Below, one piece after another: positions 18,472 through 27,137 of a stretch of DNA of 64,000 nt. The first letter of the stretch is position 1; each line of letters opens with the position of its first letter. Made by a program: the position numbers and the translations under genes. The notes under the pieces are model-generated. The model saw only the letters and a program-made list of their open reading frames with translations. It was not told the origin of the DNA and did no database searches. The DNA is from Mycolicibacterium gilvum (GTDB taxonomy: Bacteria > Actinomycetota > Actinomycetes > Mycobacteriales > Mycobacteriaceae), in NCBI RefSeq assembly GCF_900454025.1, contig NZ_UGQM01000001.1, positions 3,782,001 through 3,846,000 on the forward strand, given 5' to 3'.

Positions 18472-19704
18472 TCACCGTTCGCCGCTGAGCCTTCCTTGAC
18501 GATAGCGCTGTTCATCGAAGGGTTGTTGGGTTCGAAGTAGTCGATATGCCAGGCGGCAAGCGTGTCGAGCGAGCGCGACGCGGGCCTGGATCGGGGCCAT
18601 GCCTCGGGCCCGCAGCTGGGCGTCGCGTTCGGCAAACGACGGTGAGTTCTGTGCTAGCCCCCAGGCGATGCCCATCAAAGCGTCGCGGTGCTCGGCCAGC
18701 CCCTGTCGCGAGATCCGCCCTCGACGATTCAGCGTGGCTGACTGATACAGAGCTGGGGCCAAACCTGTTGCTGAGTAGAGATGTTCAGCGTCAGGGAACC
18801 GTTCGATCGGAAGGCTGTGCGCGGCGAACGCCGCCGCACGAATCGAGGCAACACCGGGAAGGGTAGTGAGGATCTGGCCATCGGTCTGGGCAAGCAACGC
18901 CACGACTTCTACCTCGACAGCGGCGATGTCTGTTCGGAGTCGACAATATCGGTCCAGGTCACGACCCAACCTTTGAGCACGTTGATCAGCATCGGCCGGC
19001 GGTGGCAGACACTGACGCCAGCGAGCTACCCAGTATTGAGCGGTATTGGTGGTCAACCGCCCCGGCGCACGACATAGCAGCGACCGTAGCTGCGGTGCTC
19101 GTCCTGCGAACGCCGCGGCACAGGCCAGCACCGCAAGACCGGTAGGCGTCTCGACCGCCAAGGATCGACCATGGCCCGCTGGCGCTGACAATCCTGGACA
19201 CAGCGCGTTGAGCTGGTCATGCAATCGCTGTTGAGCGCTCTTGCGGTCAGCGACCAATCCGCGGCGATACCGCACGGCAGCGCGCAGCGCCTCAACCGCC
19301 GCCTGCTGGCCATAGTGTCGGCCGCCACCTTGTCGAGCCATGTACGTCAAGGCAGCACAGTCGCGATCGTCGGTTTTGAACCTGCCCGAACCCAGTTGGG
19401 TACGAGCCGATTTCGTTTCCGAAGGCGCAAACAGCCGCACCGAACCAGGGTGACGGCGTTCGAGCTCGACAACCCACGGTCGATGCAGGCTTCCGGTCGC
19501 CTCGATCGCGATCACCGGGTCAATCGGACCATGCCTGCTCAGCGCCCGCTCCAGCTCGGCAATGCCTTCTCGCGCGACCGACAATGACATCGGATCAGCC
19601 AGCAGGCCGGACCCGTTACTGATCCACACCCGATTGAATGCCTTACCCGGGTCCACGGCGACGATCACCGTCGACGGATCAAGCGCAACCTTCAACACAG
19701 ACAT
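18472..19704 (-). CDS. IS110-family transposase
   Basis: 410 residues with a DEDD-type N-terminal RuvC-like domain (VAVDPGKAFNRVW, AIEATGSLHRPWV, RFKTDDRDCAAL) and the C-terminal Transposase_20 region (LTTLPGVASIRAAAFAAHS, YSATGLAPALYQS). IS110 elements lack clear inverted repeats, so the boundaries (roughly 18367 to about 19760) are not fixed. The frame is intact. Insertion within, or at the inverted repeat of, the neighbouring IS3 copy fits the known target habit of this group. Confidence 0.85.
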   Translation of the reverse strand: MSVLKVALDPSTVIVAVDPGKAFNRVWISNGSGLLADPMSLSVAREGIAELERALSRHGPIDPVIAIEATGSLHRPWVVELERRHPGSVRLFAPSETKSARTQLGSGRFKTDDRDCAALTYMARQGGGRHYGQQAAVEALRAAVRYRRGLVADRKSAQQRLHDQLNALCPGLSAPAGHGRSLAVETPTGLAVLACAAAFAGRAPQLRSLLCRAPGRLTTNTAQYWVARWRQCLPPPADADQRAQRLGRDLDRYCRLRTDIAAVEVEVVALLAQTDGQILTTLPGVASIRAAAFAAHSLPIERFPDAEHLYSATGLAPALYQSATLNRRGRISRQGLAEHRDALMGIAWGLAQNSPSFAERDAQLRARGMAPIQARVALARHACRLAYRLLRTQQPFDEQRYRQGRLSGER

Positions 19705-20148
19705 GAGCAGCCTCCTCCGAACCGGACCTCATCTGAGGATCCGCCCAGCGACTACTCATGGCCTATCAGCTGTGCGCGCCAGCCGCGAGAGCCAGTGGTC
19801 GCGGCGCTGCTGGGTGCCGCAAGACACCCTCCGGCAGGACCGCGGCCAGCTCTCCAGCTGGTTGCCGGTGAGCGCAATGTCCATGGACTGTTCACCCTGA
19901 GCGCGTGGTGGTCGTCGATTGGCCTGCACCGCCGGAAGCCCCAGGCGCGATGGAACAGCTCGACCCGGCCACCATCGGTCTCGCGCTCGACAGCACATTC
20001 AGATGCGAGTGCGGCCACTTACCAACGCGTCACGGCGCACCAACGACGGCTGCTGGCGGACCATCGACCGCGGCAAGAGCAGGTCACGCAGCGCACAGGC
20101 TGCGGCTGCGATCATTGGTCAAGTCCAGGGACGTGGTGTACGACGTCG
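19705..20148. other. Gap between IS110 and IS256 elements
   Basis: About 440 bp. It includes the IS110 5' region, then sequence with several short overlapping frames but no recognisable protein. No target duplication is shared with the far side of the IS256 element. Confidence 0.4.
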
Positions 20149-21463
20149 TCGTGTGATTCTTCGAGGTGATGGTTCAGGCGGTCAGTGTCGCCGGGGTGGC
20201 CTCCTGTTCGGTCGGGGTGTCGTTGACTGTGCGTGATTTGCTCAGGACGTCGAGGCCGAGGTAGCGCCGGGATTCGGCCCATTCGTCGTGTTGTTCGGCC
20301 AGGACGGCTCCGACGAGGCGGATGAGGGCGTTGCGGTCGGGGAAGATACCGACGACGTCGGTGCGCCGGCGGATTTCCTTGTTGAGCCGTTCCTGGGGAT
20401 TGTTGGACCAGATCTGGCGCCAGATCTGTTTGGGAAACGCCGTGAACGCCAGCAGATCCGGCCGTGCCGCTTCGAGGTGATCGGCGACCGTAGGTAGCTT
20501 GTCGTCCAGGGCGTCGATGATCCGGTCATATTGTGCAGCAACGGATTCAGCATCAGGCTGGTCGAACACAGAGTGCAGCAGGGTGCGCACCCAGGGCCAC
20601 GACGACTTCGGGGTCACCGCCATCAGGTTGGTCGTGTAGTGGGTTCTGCAGCGCTGCCACGTCGCACCGGGCAGCGTGGCGCCGATCGCGGCGACAAGCC
20701 CGGCATGGGCGTCGCTGGTGACCAGTTTGACCCCCGACAGGCCGCGGGCGGTCAGAGCCCGCCAGAACGTTAGCCAGCCTGCGCCGTCCTCGGCGGTGGT
20801 GACATCGATGCCGAGGATTTCGCGGTAGCCCTCGGCGTTGACCCCGACCGCGATCAGCGCGTGCACGTTGACGACCCGGCCGCCCTCGCGGACCTTGAGC
20901 ACCAGGGCGTCGGCAGCGACGAACGTATACGGGCCGGCATCGAGCGGTCGGGTGCGGAAGGCCTCGACGGCGGCGTCGAGCTCTTTGGCCATCACCGACA
21001 CCTGCGACTTCGACAGGCTGGTGATGCCGAGGGTTTCGACGAGCTTGTCCATCCGCCGCGTCGAGACACCGAGTAGGTAGCAGGTGGCGACCACGGTGGT
21101 CAGGGCCCGCTCGGCGCGTTTGCGGCGTTCCAGCAGCCAGTCCGGGAAGTAGGAGCCCTGGCGCAGCTTGGGGATCGCGAGATCTAATGTGCCTGCGCGG
21201 GTGTCGAATTGGCGGTGCCGGTAGCCGTTGCGGGAGTTGGTCCGCTCGGTGCTGCGTTCGCCGTAGCTGGCGCCGCACAGGGCGTCGGCTTCGGCACCCA
21301 TCAGGGTGTGGATGAACGTGGCGAGCAGCTCGCGCAGCACGTCGGGATGTGTGGTGGTGAGTCGTTCGGCCAGCACGGTGGGCAGGTCGATATTCTGGGC
21401 AACGGTCATCGCGTGGTTCCTTTGCTCGAGTGACTTTGACGGGTCCCTCGAAGAATCACGCGA
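20149..21463 (-). mobile_element. IS256-family insertion sequence
   Basis: Ends TCGTGTGATTCTTCGAGG (left) and, read inward from the right, TCGCGTGATTCTTCGAGG. These resemble ends of the mycobacterial IS1081 group. No 8-bp target duplication is visible, so the flanks have probably recombined. Confidence 0.85.
20174..21409 (-). CDS. IS256-family (mutator-type) transposase
   Basis: 411 residues with IS256 hallmarks: SRNGYRHRQFDTRAGTLDL, SLSKSQVSVMAKELD, the DDE region TFVAADALVLKVREGG and VTSDAHAGL, and QRCRTHYTTNL followed by WSNNPQERLNKEIRRRTDVVGIFP. The frame is intact. Confidence 0.92.
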   Translation of the reverse strand: MTVAQNIDLPTVLAERLTTTHPDVLRELLATFIHTLMGAEADALCGASYGERSTERTNSRNGYRHRQFDTRAGTLDLAIPKLRQGSYFPDWLLERRKRAERALTTVVATCYLLGVSTRRMDKLVETLGITSLSKSQVSVMAKELDAAVEAFRTRPLDAGPYTFVAADALVLKVREGGRVVNVHALIAVGVNAEGYREILGIDVTTAEDGAGWLTFWRALTARGLSGVKLVTSDAHAGLVAAIGATLPGATWQRCRTHYTTNLMAVTPKSSWPWVRTLLHSVFDQPDAESVAAQYDRIIDALDDKLPTVADHLEAARPDLLAFTAFPKQIWRQIWSNNPQERLNKEIRRRTDVVGIFPDRNALIRLVGAVLAEQHDEWAESRRYLGLDVLSKSRTVNDTPTEQEATPATLTA

Positions 21464-21776
21464 TGACCCTCAATCAGTCGGCTACGACACGCCGGTACCG
21501 CTAATCAGGTCCGACTCATACACCACTCTGCTGGACGCAACCCGATCATTGCGCTTTCGCATGCGGTCGATGAGCTGTGGGACCGTGCCGCGCGCCACGA
21601 AGTTGGGCATCTTCTGCCGGTGGCAGGGCGGAGCGTCACCCCCGCTGAACTCCTGTCACGGGGTACTGAATCGTCACGGGTTAATGATTAGTGTGACACG
21701 CGAAGAACTGCATGAAAGGCTGGAGCACAAGCCAATCGATTGGCGGTAGCGGAACATTCACTAGCAGCTTGGGGGT
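21464..21776. other. Gap before ApeA-like gene
   Basis: Contains a 21-codon frame 21683-21748 beginning MISVTREELHERLEHK but no recognisable product. Base composition is visibly less GC-rich than the flanking IS. Confidence 0.4.
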
Positions 21777-23231
21777 GTGGTGGCAACGCGTGACTTGTCC
21801 GAGGAGGCGCGCTGGATGGGCCACTTCTGGCTTCCCAACGACGCCGACAATCGTCAGCCTGGAGTCCTGACTTACACACCGGGAGATGGGCTGCATTTAT
21901 CCCTGATCGGCGGGTATAGCGATGCGGCATGGATACCTCAAGACGCGGGAACTCGACAGCTGACGAGTCGAACCCGCCGATGGCCGATCATCCATGGCCA
22001 TGCGGAGAACGAGCCGATCACGCTGCTGCACTGCGCAGAAGAGCGCGGCCAGATGGCGGGCACGGCTACCGCGATGTACAGGCAGGACATGCGTGCCCAG
22101 CAGGCACTGTTCGGAATTCGAATTCCTGCGGAAGACAGTCCATCGTTCTCGTCAATAGAGGTAGAGGTAGAGAATCTCACCGGGTGGGCCTCAGAACCCG
22201 ACATGACGATCGAAATCGACATGAATGTGCCTCGAAGTTGGCGTGTCCAAACAGAACTCGCGGCATCGCGGTTTGCCGACATTCAAGGCGTCACCGCCGA
22301 ACTGGGTCGCCGATACACCGTGCCGGACTTCGATCCTCGTCGAGGGAGTCTATCCTTCACGGGAGAAGCTGTGTCGTACATACAGTTTCAATCCAGCGAA
22401 CCAAGATCGCTCGCCTACTGGCGTCCGTTCGTCAATGTCGTCCAAGACCTAATCTCCCTTGCCATTGACGCGCCATGTGGGATCGTGCGACAAGTCCTAA
22501 CTCCGTCGACGGAGATCTTTGAGGGTTCTGAAGCCAACGCTCGAATCCATTTGCATACAAACGAATTGGTTGTTCCGCAACCGACGGAACCGGGTGTGGA
22601 TGCCGCGGAGGCAATCTTCACACTCAAGAACATCGACTTTGCACATGTGCTGCCGAAGTGGTTTGCAGTGCGTCAACAATTCCTGGCGACCTGCAACATG
22701 GTGATCGGAGCGATGTACCTCAGTGACCCCGGCTATTTGAACAGCCAAGTCGTCACGGCAGTAACCGCAGCCGAGGCGATGCATCGTGCTTTTGCACCCG
22801 ATCCGCCGATCCCAACTGCAGAGTTCAAGCGGCTCAAGAACGGCCTTGTCGATAGCTTGCCTGAGGAACGGCGACAGTGGCTGCGCGAAAAACTGGCCCA
22901 CAACGACCACACATTGCGGCAGCGTCTTGACGACCTCGTCTCGCGACCGGACTCAGAGGTAATAGCTGCTCTATTGCCCAACCCGCAAGCTTGGGCTATC
23001 GCCGCGACGAAGGCACGAAACGGCATCGCTCATGAGGGGCACTCCGAAGCAGACCTTTTGCTGATGCACGCGGTAGTGACCGTTACGCAAGCAGTCGTGA
23101 AGATGAATCTTTTCGACCAACTCGGCATACCGACGGATCGGCTCAGGTACGCGTTGGCGACGAACAGGAACTTATGCCAAGCGGTGCGACTGGCATGCCA
23201 GCATTGGCCCACAATCGAAGAGGGCGCATGA
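21777..23231 (+). CDS. ApeA-like anti-phage HEPN protein
   Basis: 484 residues from a GTG. The N-terminal part opens with GHFWLPNDADNRQPGVL and LHLSLIGGY, the pattern of the ApeA N-terminal domain. The C-terminal half is helical and ends in a HEPN-type RNase motif RNGIAH (R414, H419), preceded by VVTAVTAAEAMHRAF. ApeA proteins act as single-gene abortive-infection defences that cut RNA on phage infection. It lies directly before a helicase-nuclease gene; both read in the same direction. Its codon use is less GC-extreme than the neighbouring metal genes, which suggests separate acquisition. The family call rests on motif pattern, not an alignment. Confidence 0.7.
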   Translation: MVATRDLSEEARWMGHFWLPNDADNRQPGVLTYTPGDGLHLSLIGGYSDAAWIPQDAGTRQLTSRTRRWPIIHGHAENEPITLLHCAEERGQMAGTATAMYRQDMRAQQALFGIRIPAEDSPSFSSIEVEVENLTGWASEPDMTIEIDMNVPRSWRVQTELAASRFADIQGVTAELGRRYTVPDFDPRRGSLSFTGEAVSYIQFQSSEPRSLAYWRPFVNVVQDLISLAIDAPCGIVRQVLTPSTEIFEGSEANARIHLHTNELVVPQPTEPGVDAAEAIFTLKNIDFAHVLPKWFAVRQQFLATCNMVIGAMYLSDPGYLNSQVVTAVTAAEAMHRAFAPDPPIPTAEFKRLKNGLVDSLPEERRQWLREKLAHNDHTLRQRLDDLVSRPDSEVIAALLPNPQAWAIAATKARNGIAHEGHSEADLLLMHAVVTVTQAVVKMNLFDQLGIPTDRLRYALATNRNLCQAVRLACQHWPTIEEGA

Positions 23232-23408
23232 GCGAGTACGCGGAGGATCTGGCGGTCCGCAGCTACCGGCCACCGTGGAGAAATACCTGGCCGGGGAACG
23301 GGCGTGGCACCGGTAGCTGCGCGGAACCGGAGCGGCTTCCGCCAGCGATGTGGCCGTCATGAGTCCTACCTGCCAGATTGTCGCCCGCCGCGAGTAGCTT
23401 CCCTCACC

Positions 23409-26400
23409 ATGCCGGCATTCTCTGACCTCGTCGCCACCCTCGCCGCGGACCCGCACCTACGGGGCAGGCAGTTCGAGCACATCTGCCGCTGGTACTTGAT
23501 GAACGACCCGCAGTACCGAACCGCCCTCCGACAGGTCTGGCTGTGGGACGACTGGCCCGGCCGGTGGAGTGCGGACGCTGGCATAGACCTGGTCGCCGAG
23601 GACCAGGCGGGGCGACTATGGGCGATCCAGACGAAGGCCTACGACCCTCATTACGCCGTCACCAAGGCCGACGTAGATACGTTCCTGTCGGAGTCCTCCC
23701 GGGCCGTGTTCTCCTACCGGCTGCTGATCGCCACTACTGACAGGCTCAGCCCCAACGGCCGCCGAACGGTTGATGCCCAGGAGAAGCCGGTCGGGCTCGT
23801 CGGACTCAGCGACCTGCTCACCGCTGAGGTGGACTGGCCGGCCAGCCCGGGGCAGCTTCGGCTCTCACCGCCCCCTAAACCCGCTGAGCCCCACGACTAT
23901 CAGCGTGAAGCGATCGACGCCGTGATCACCGGCTTCGACACCGCCGACCGCGGCCAGATGATCATGGCGTGCGGCACTGGCAAGACACTCACCGCGCAGT
24001 TCATCGCCCAAGAGCTGAACGCGCAACGCACCCTGGTGCTGGTCCCGTCGTTGTCGCTGCTCAAGCAGACGATGCGGGTGTGGCAGGCGCAGGGCCGCCC
24101 GGGGGTCGAGGCGCTGCCGGTGTGCTCCGACGAGACGGTGTCGAGCACCGAGGACATCCCGGTGGAGCACGTCAGCGAGCTCGGCCTACCTGTCACCACC
24201 GACCCCGCGGAGATCGCCACCTTCCTCCGTAATCCTTCCGGCCCCCGCGTGGTGTTCTGCACCTATCAGTCGTCGCAGCGGATCGCCGACGCATTCGACT
24301 TGTGGCAGGTACCGGCGTTCGACCTCGCCGTCGCAGACGAGGCGCACCGCTGCGCAGGGCCGCAGTCCTCAAACTTCGCGGCCATACTCGACGGCGGCCG
24401 GATCAGGGCCGACCGGCGGTTGTTCATGACCGCCACACCGCGGTACTTCACCGGCCGGGTCATCAAGGCGGCGGGCGACGAGGACCTCGAAGTCGCGTCG
24501 ATGGACGATGAGACCAAGTTCGGCAAGGTGTTCCACCGACTCGGTTTCAGCGAGGCCATACGCCGCAGGCTGCTCACCGACTACCAGGTGGCGATCGTCG
24601 GGGTCGACAACGCCACGTACCGCGGCTACGCAGACAAGGGCACCCTGGTCACCCGCGACGGCGAAACGATCACCGACGCCCGGTCCCTCGCGGGGCAGAT
24701 CGGCCTGGCGAAGGCGATGCGGAAGTACGACCTGCGGCGCCTCATCAGCTTCCACTCCCGCGTCGCCCGCGCGCAGGAGTTCTCAGCGGAAATGCCCGCG
24801 GTGATCGACTGGATGCCCGCCCACCAACGGCCCACTGGCGGCCTGTGGTCCCGCTACGCGTCCGGTGCAATGACGGCCGGCGAACGCCACCTTCTTCTAC
24901 AACACCTGCGCCGGCTCGATGACGGCGAACGAGGATTGCTCGCCAACGCGCGGTGCCTCGCTGAGGGGGTGGACGTACCCGCACTCGACGGGGTCGCGTT
25001 CATCGACCCGCGACGCTCCGAGGTCGACATCGTGCAGGCCGTCGGAAGAGCGATCCGGAAAGCCGATGACAAGGCAATCGGAACCATCGTCATCCCAGTA
25101 TTCGTGGACACCGATGCAGATCCCGAAGCTGCACTGAACGATTCCGTCTTCGAGCCGGTATGGGACGTGATCAAGGCGCTGCGGGCACACGACGACGACC
25201 TAGCGGAGCAGATCGACACGCTGCGCCGCGAGATGGGCCGACACGGTGCAGCGCCACGGCTGCCGGACAAGATCCACCTCGACGTGCCAGTCCACGTTGG
25301 GGCGGAGTTCGCCCACGCCTTCGACACTCGGCTGGTGGAGAAAACCAGTCCGTCGTGGGAGTTCTGGTTCGGACTTCTGCAGCGCTACGTGGACGAGCAC
25401 AAGACGGCGCTGGTGCTGCAAACGTATGTCACTGCTGACGGTGAACGGCTTGGCACGTGGGTCACGACGCAGCGGCTCCAGCGCTCAAAGGGCCGCCTGA
25501 GCGAAACCCGGCAAAAGCTTTTGGACGCCCTGCCCGGCTGGAGCTGGGATCCGAAGGCAGATCAGTGGGAAGACGGGATCCGGCACCTCCGGGAGTACGT
25601 CGACGTGCACGGCGCCGCGGGTGTTCGCGACGACCACGTCTGCGATGACGGGTACCGCCTCGGAAAGTGGGTCGGGAAGCAGCGCACGAAGTGGACGACT
25701 CTGCCCGCGGACCGCCAACACCGGCTACAAAGCCTTCCCGGCTGGACCCTCGATGCCCGCTCCGCGCTGTGGGAGACGTCGCTCACCGCGCTCGCTCGCT
25801 ACGCGGCGGAGAACGGCCACGCAAGCCCTCCCCGCGGGCTGTTGGTCGATGGCATTGACGTGGAGTCGTGGGTCAGGCGCCAGCGGCGCACGTGGGACCA
25901 GCTCACCGAAGAGCGTCAGCAACGCCTTCAGGCCCTGTCTGGTTGGACGCTCAACATGCTCGACGACAAGTGGGATTCGGGCTACCGGCACCTCGTCGAG
26001 TACGTGGAAACGCATGGGAGCGCGCAGGTTCTGCAGACGTATGTCGCCGACGATGGGTATCGGTTGGGAAAGTGGGTCAGCGTTCAGCGGCGCATCTGGG
26101 ACAAGCTCACCGAGGACCGGAAACAGCGGCTCGTACATCTTCCGGGCTGGACGCTGGACGCGCGAGGAAACTGGTGGGAGGACTGGTTCCGCCGACTTGA
26201 GGAGTACGTAGCCGAACGTGGCGACGCCCGTGTTCCCGGGGCATACGTCACGCCGGATGGCGCCCAGCTTGGCTCTTGGGTGAGTAACCAGAGATCGACC
26301 TGGAAATCGATGAGCCCCAAGCGCCGGCACAGACTAGAACAGCTTCCGGGATGGACGCTGGACAGCCGAATCGCGTTCTGGGAGGATGGATTCCGCCATC

Positions 26401-27008
26401 TCGCGGAGTACGCAGCAGAGTTCGGAGCGGCGCAGCCGCCAAGCAACTGCATAAGGGACGGCTTCAAGCTCGGGGTATGGGTCAACACGCAGCGGCAGAA
26501 CTGGGCCACACTCGACGCGGACCGGCGTCGCCGTCTGGAGCAGCTTCCCGGGTGGGCGCTGAACACCAAGGTCACGCAGTGGGAGGAGGGCTTCGCGCAC
26601 CTGACCGCGTACGTCGAGGAAAACGGCACCGCTCTGGTGCCCGCCGACTGCCTGTTCCACAAATTCAAGCTGGGCCAGTGGGTAAGTGTGCAACGGTCCG
26701 GCTGGGACTCGCTCCGGGCGGATCGCAGGGAGCGACTCGCGGCGCTACCGGGTTGGGCTGTGTCGGTCCGGGACGCCTGGTGGGAGGGCGGCTATGCGCA
26801 ACTTCAGCAGTATGCCAACGAGAACGGCCACGCCTGTCCGCCCCAGAGCTACACCAGTGCAAGCGGATTCAGCCTCGGCTCATGGGTCGCAACACAGCGG
26901 CAAAGCCACGCAAAGGGACAGCTGAGCGAAGAACGCCGGAAGCGGCTGGTCACGCTGCCCGGCTGGGAATGGACACCGCGATCCGGTCCGACTGGACGAA
27001 CGGGATAG
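23409..27008 (+). CDS. DEAH helicase with Mrr-like N-terminal nuclease and eight helicase-associated repeats
   Basis: 1199 residues from the ATG at 23409 (the frame opens at 23304). Residues 15-110 look like an Mrr-type PD-(D/E)xK domain: GIDL with D60, then WAIQTKAY with Q74 and K76. A superfamily 2 helicase follows: Walker A CGTGKT (188-193), DEAH 310-313, TATP 341-344 and motif VI QAVGRAIRK. From about residue 640 to the end come eight units of roughly 67 residues, each with WE..., EYV..HG, LG.WV..QR, LPGW: helicase-associated (HA, PF03457-type) repeats. Probably a defence-related DNA restriction enzyme, target unknown. No partner methylase is present. Confidence 0.8.
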   Translation: MPAFSDLVATLAADPHLRGRQFEHICRWYLMNDPQYRTALRQVWLWDDWPGRWSADAGIDLVAEDQAGRLWAIQTKAYDPHYAVTKADVDTFLSESSRAVFSYRLLIATTDRLSPNGRRTVDAQEKPVGLVGLSDLLTAEVDWPASPGQLRLSPPPKPAEPHDYQREAIDAVITGFDTADRGQMIMACGTGKTLTAQFIAQELNAQRTLVLVPSLSLLKQTMRVWQAQGRPGVEALPVCSDETVSSTEDIPVEHVSELGLPVTTDPAEIATFLRNPSGPRVVFCTYQSSQRIADAFDLWQVPAFDLAVADEAHRCAGPQSSNFAAILDGGRIRADRRLFMTATPRYFTGRVIKAAGDEDLEVASMDDETKFGKVFHRLGFSEAIRRRLLTDYQVAIVGVDNATYRGYADKGTLVTRDGETITDARSLAGQIGLAKAMRKYDLRRLISFHSRVARAQEFSAEMPAVIDWMPAHQRPTGGLWSRYASGAMTAGERHLLLQHLRRLDDGERGLLANARCLAEGVDVPALDGVAFIDPRRSEVDIVQAVGRAIRKADDKAIGTIVIPVFVDTDADPEAALNDSVFEPVWDVIKALRAHDDDLAEQIDTLRREMGRHGAAPRLPDKIHLDVPVHVGAEFAHAFDTRLVEKTSPSWEFWFGLLQRYVDEHKTALVLQTYVTADGERLGTWVTTQRLQRSKGRLSETRQKLLDALPGWSWDPKADQWEDGIRHLREYVDVHGAAGVRDDHVCDDGYRLGKWVGKQRTKWTTLPADRQHRLQSLPGWTLDARSALWETSLTALARYAAENGHASPPRGLLVDGIDVESWVRRQRRTWDQLTEERQQRLQALSGWTLNMLDDKWDSGYRHLVEYVETHGSAQVLQTYVADDGYRLGKWVSVQRRIWDKLTEDRKQRLVHLPGWTLDARGNWWEDWFRRLEEYVAERGDARVPGAYVTPDGAQLGSWVSNQRSTWKSMSPKRRHRLEQLPGWTLDSRIAFWEDGFRHLAEYAAEFGAAQPPSNCIRDGFKLGVWVNTQRQNWATLDADRRRRLEQLPGWALNTKVTQWEEGFAHLTAYVEENGTALVPADCLFHKFKLGQWVSVQRSGWDSLRADRRERLAALPGWAVSVRDAWWEGGYAQLQQYANENGHACPPQSYTSASGFSLGSWVATQRQSHAKGQLSEERRKRLVTLPGWEWTPRSGPTGRTG

Positions 27009-27137
27009 GGGCACAACTCGGACCTGTTCAGCACCGGTACGAGTGGCGGCGGATCCACCTCGGGTAGGTGGAGTAGCCCTTTGGCTGTCGCATGAGATGT
27101 CCCAACGTCAGGCGCATCCAGCACGAAAGGCCTGGTG

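Noticed and set aside
19881-19896. 15-base match TTCACCCTGAGCGCG shared with the IS3 right flank at 61481
   Set aside because: Flanking sequence differs on both sides and a match of this length is expected by chance in a GC-rich window of this size.
26351-27067. A 238-codon overlapping frame in the HA-repeat helicase
   Set aside because: It is a shadow of the repeated codons of the helicase gene in another frame; no independent start signal.
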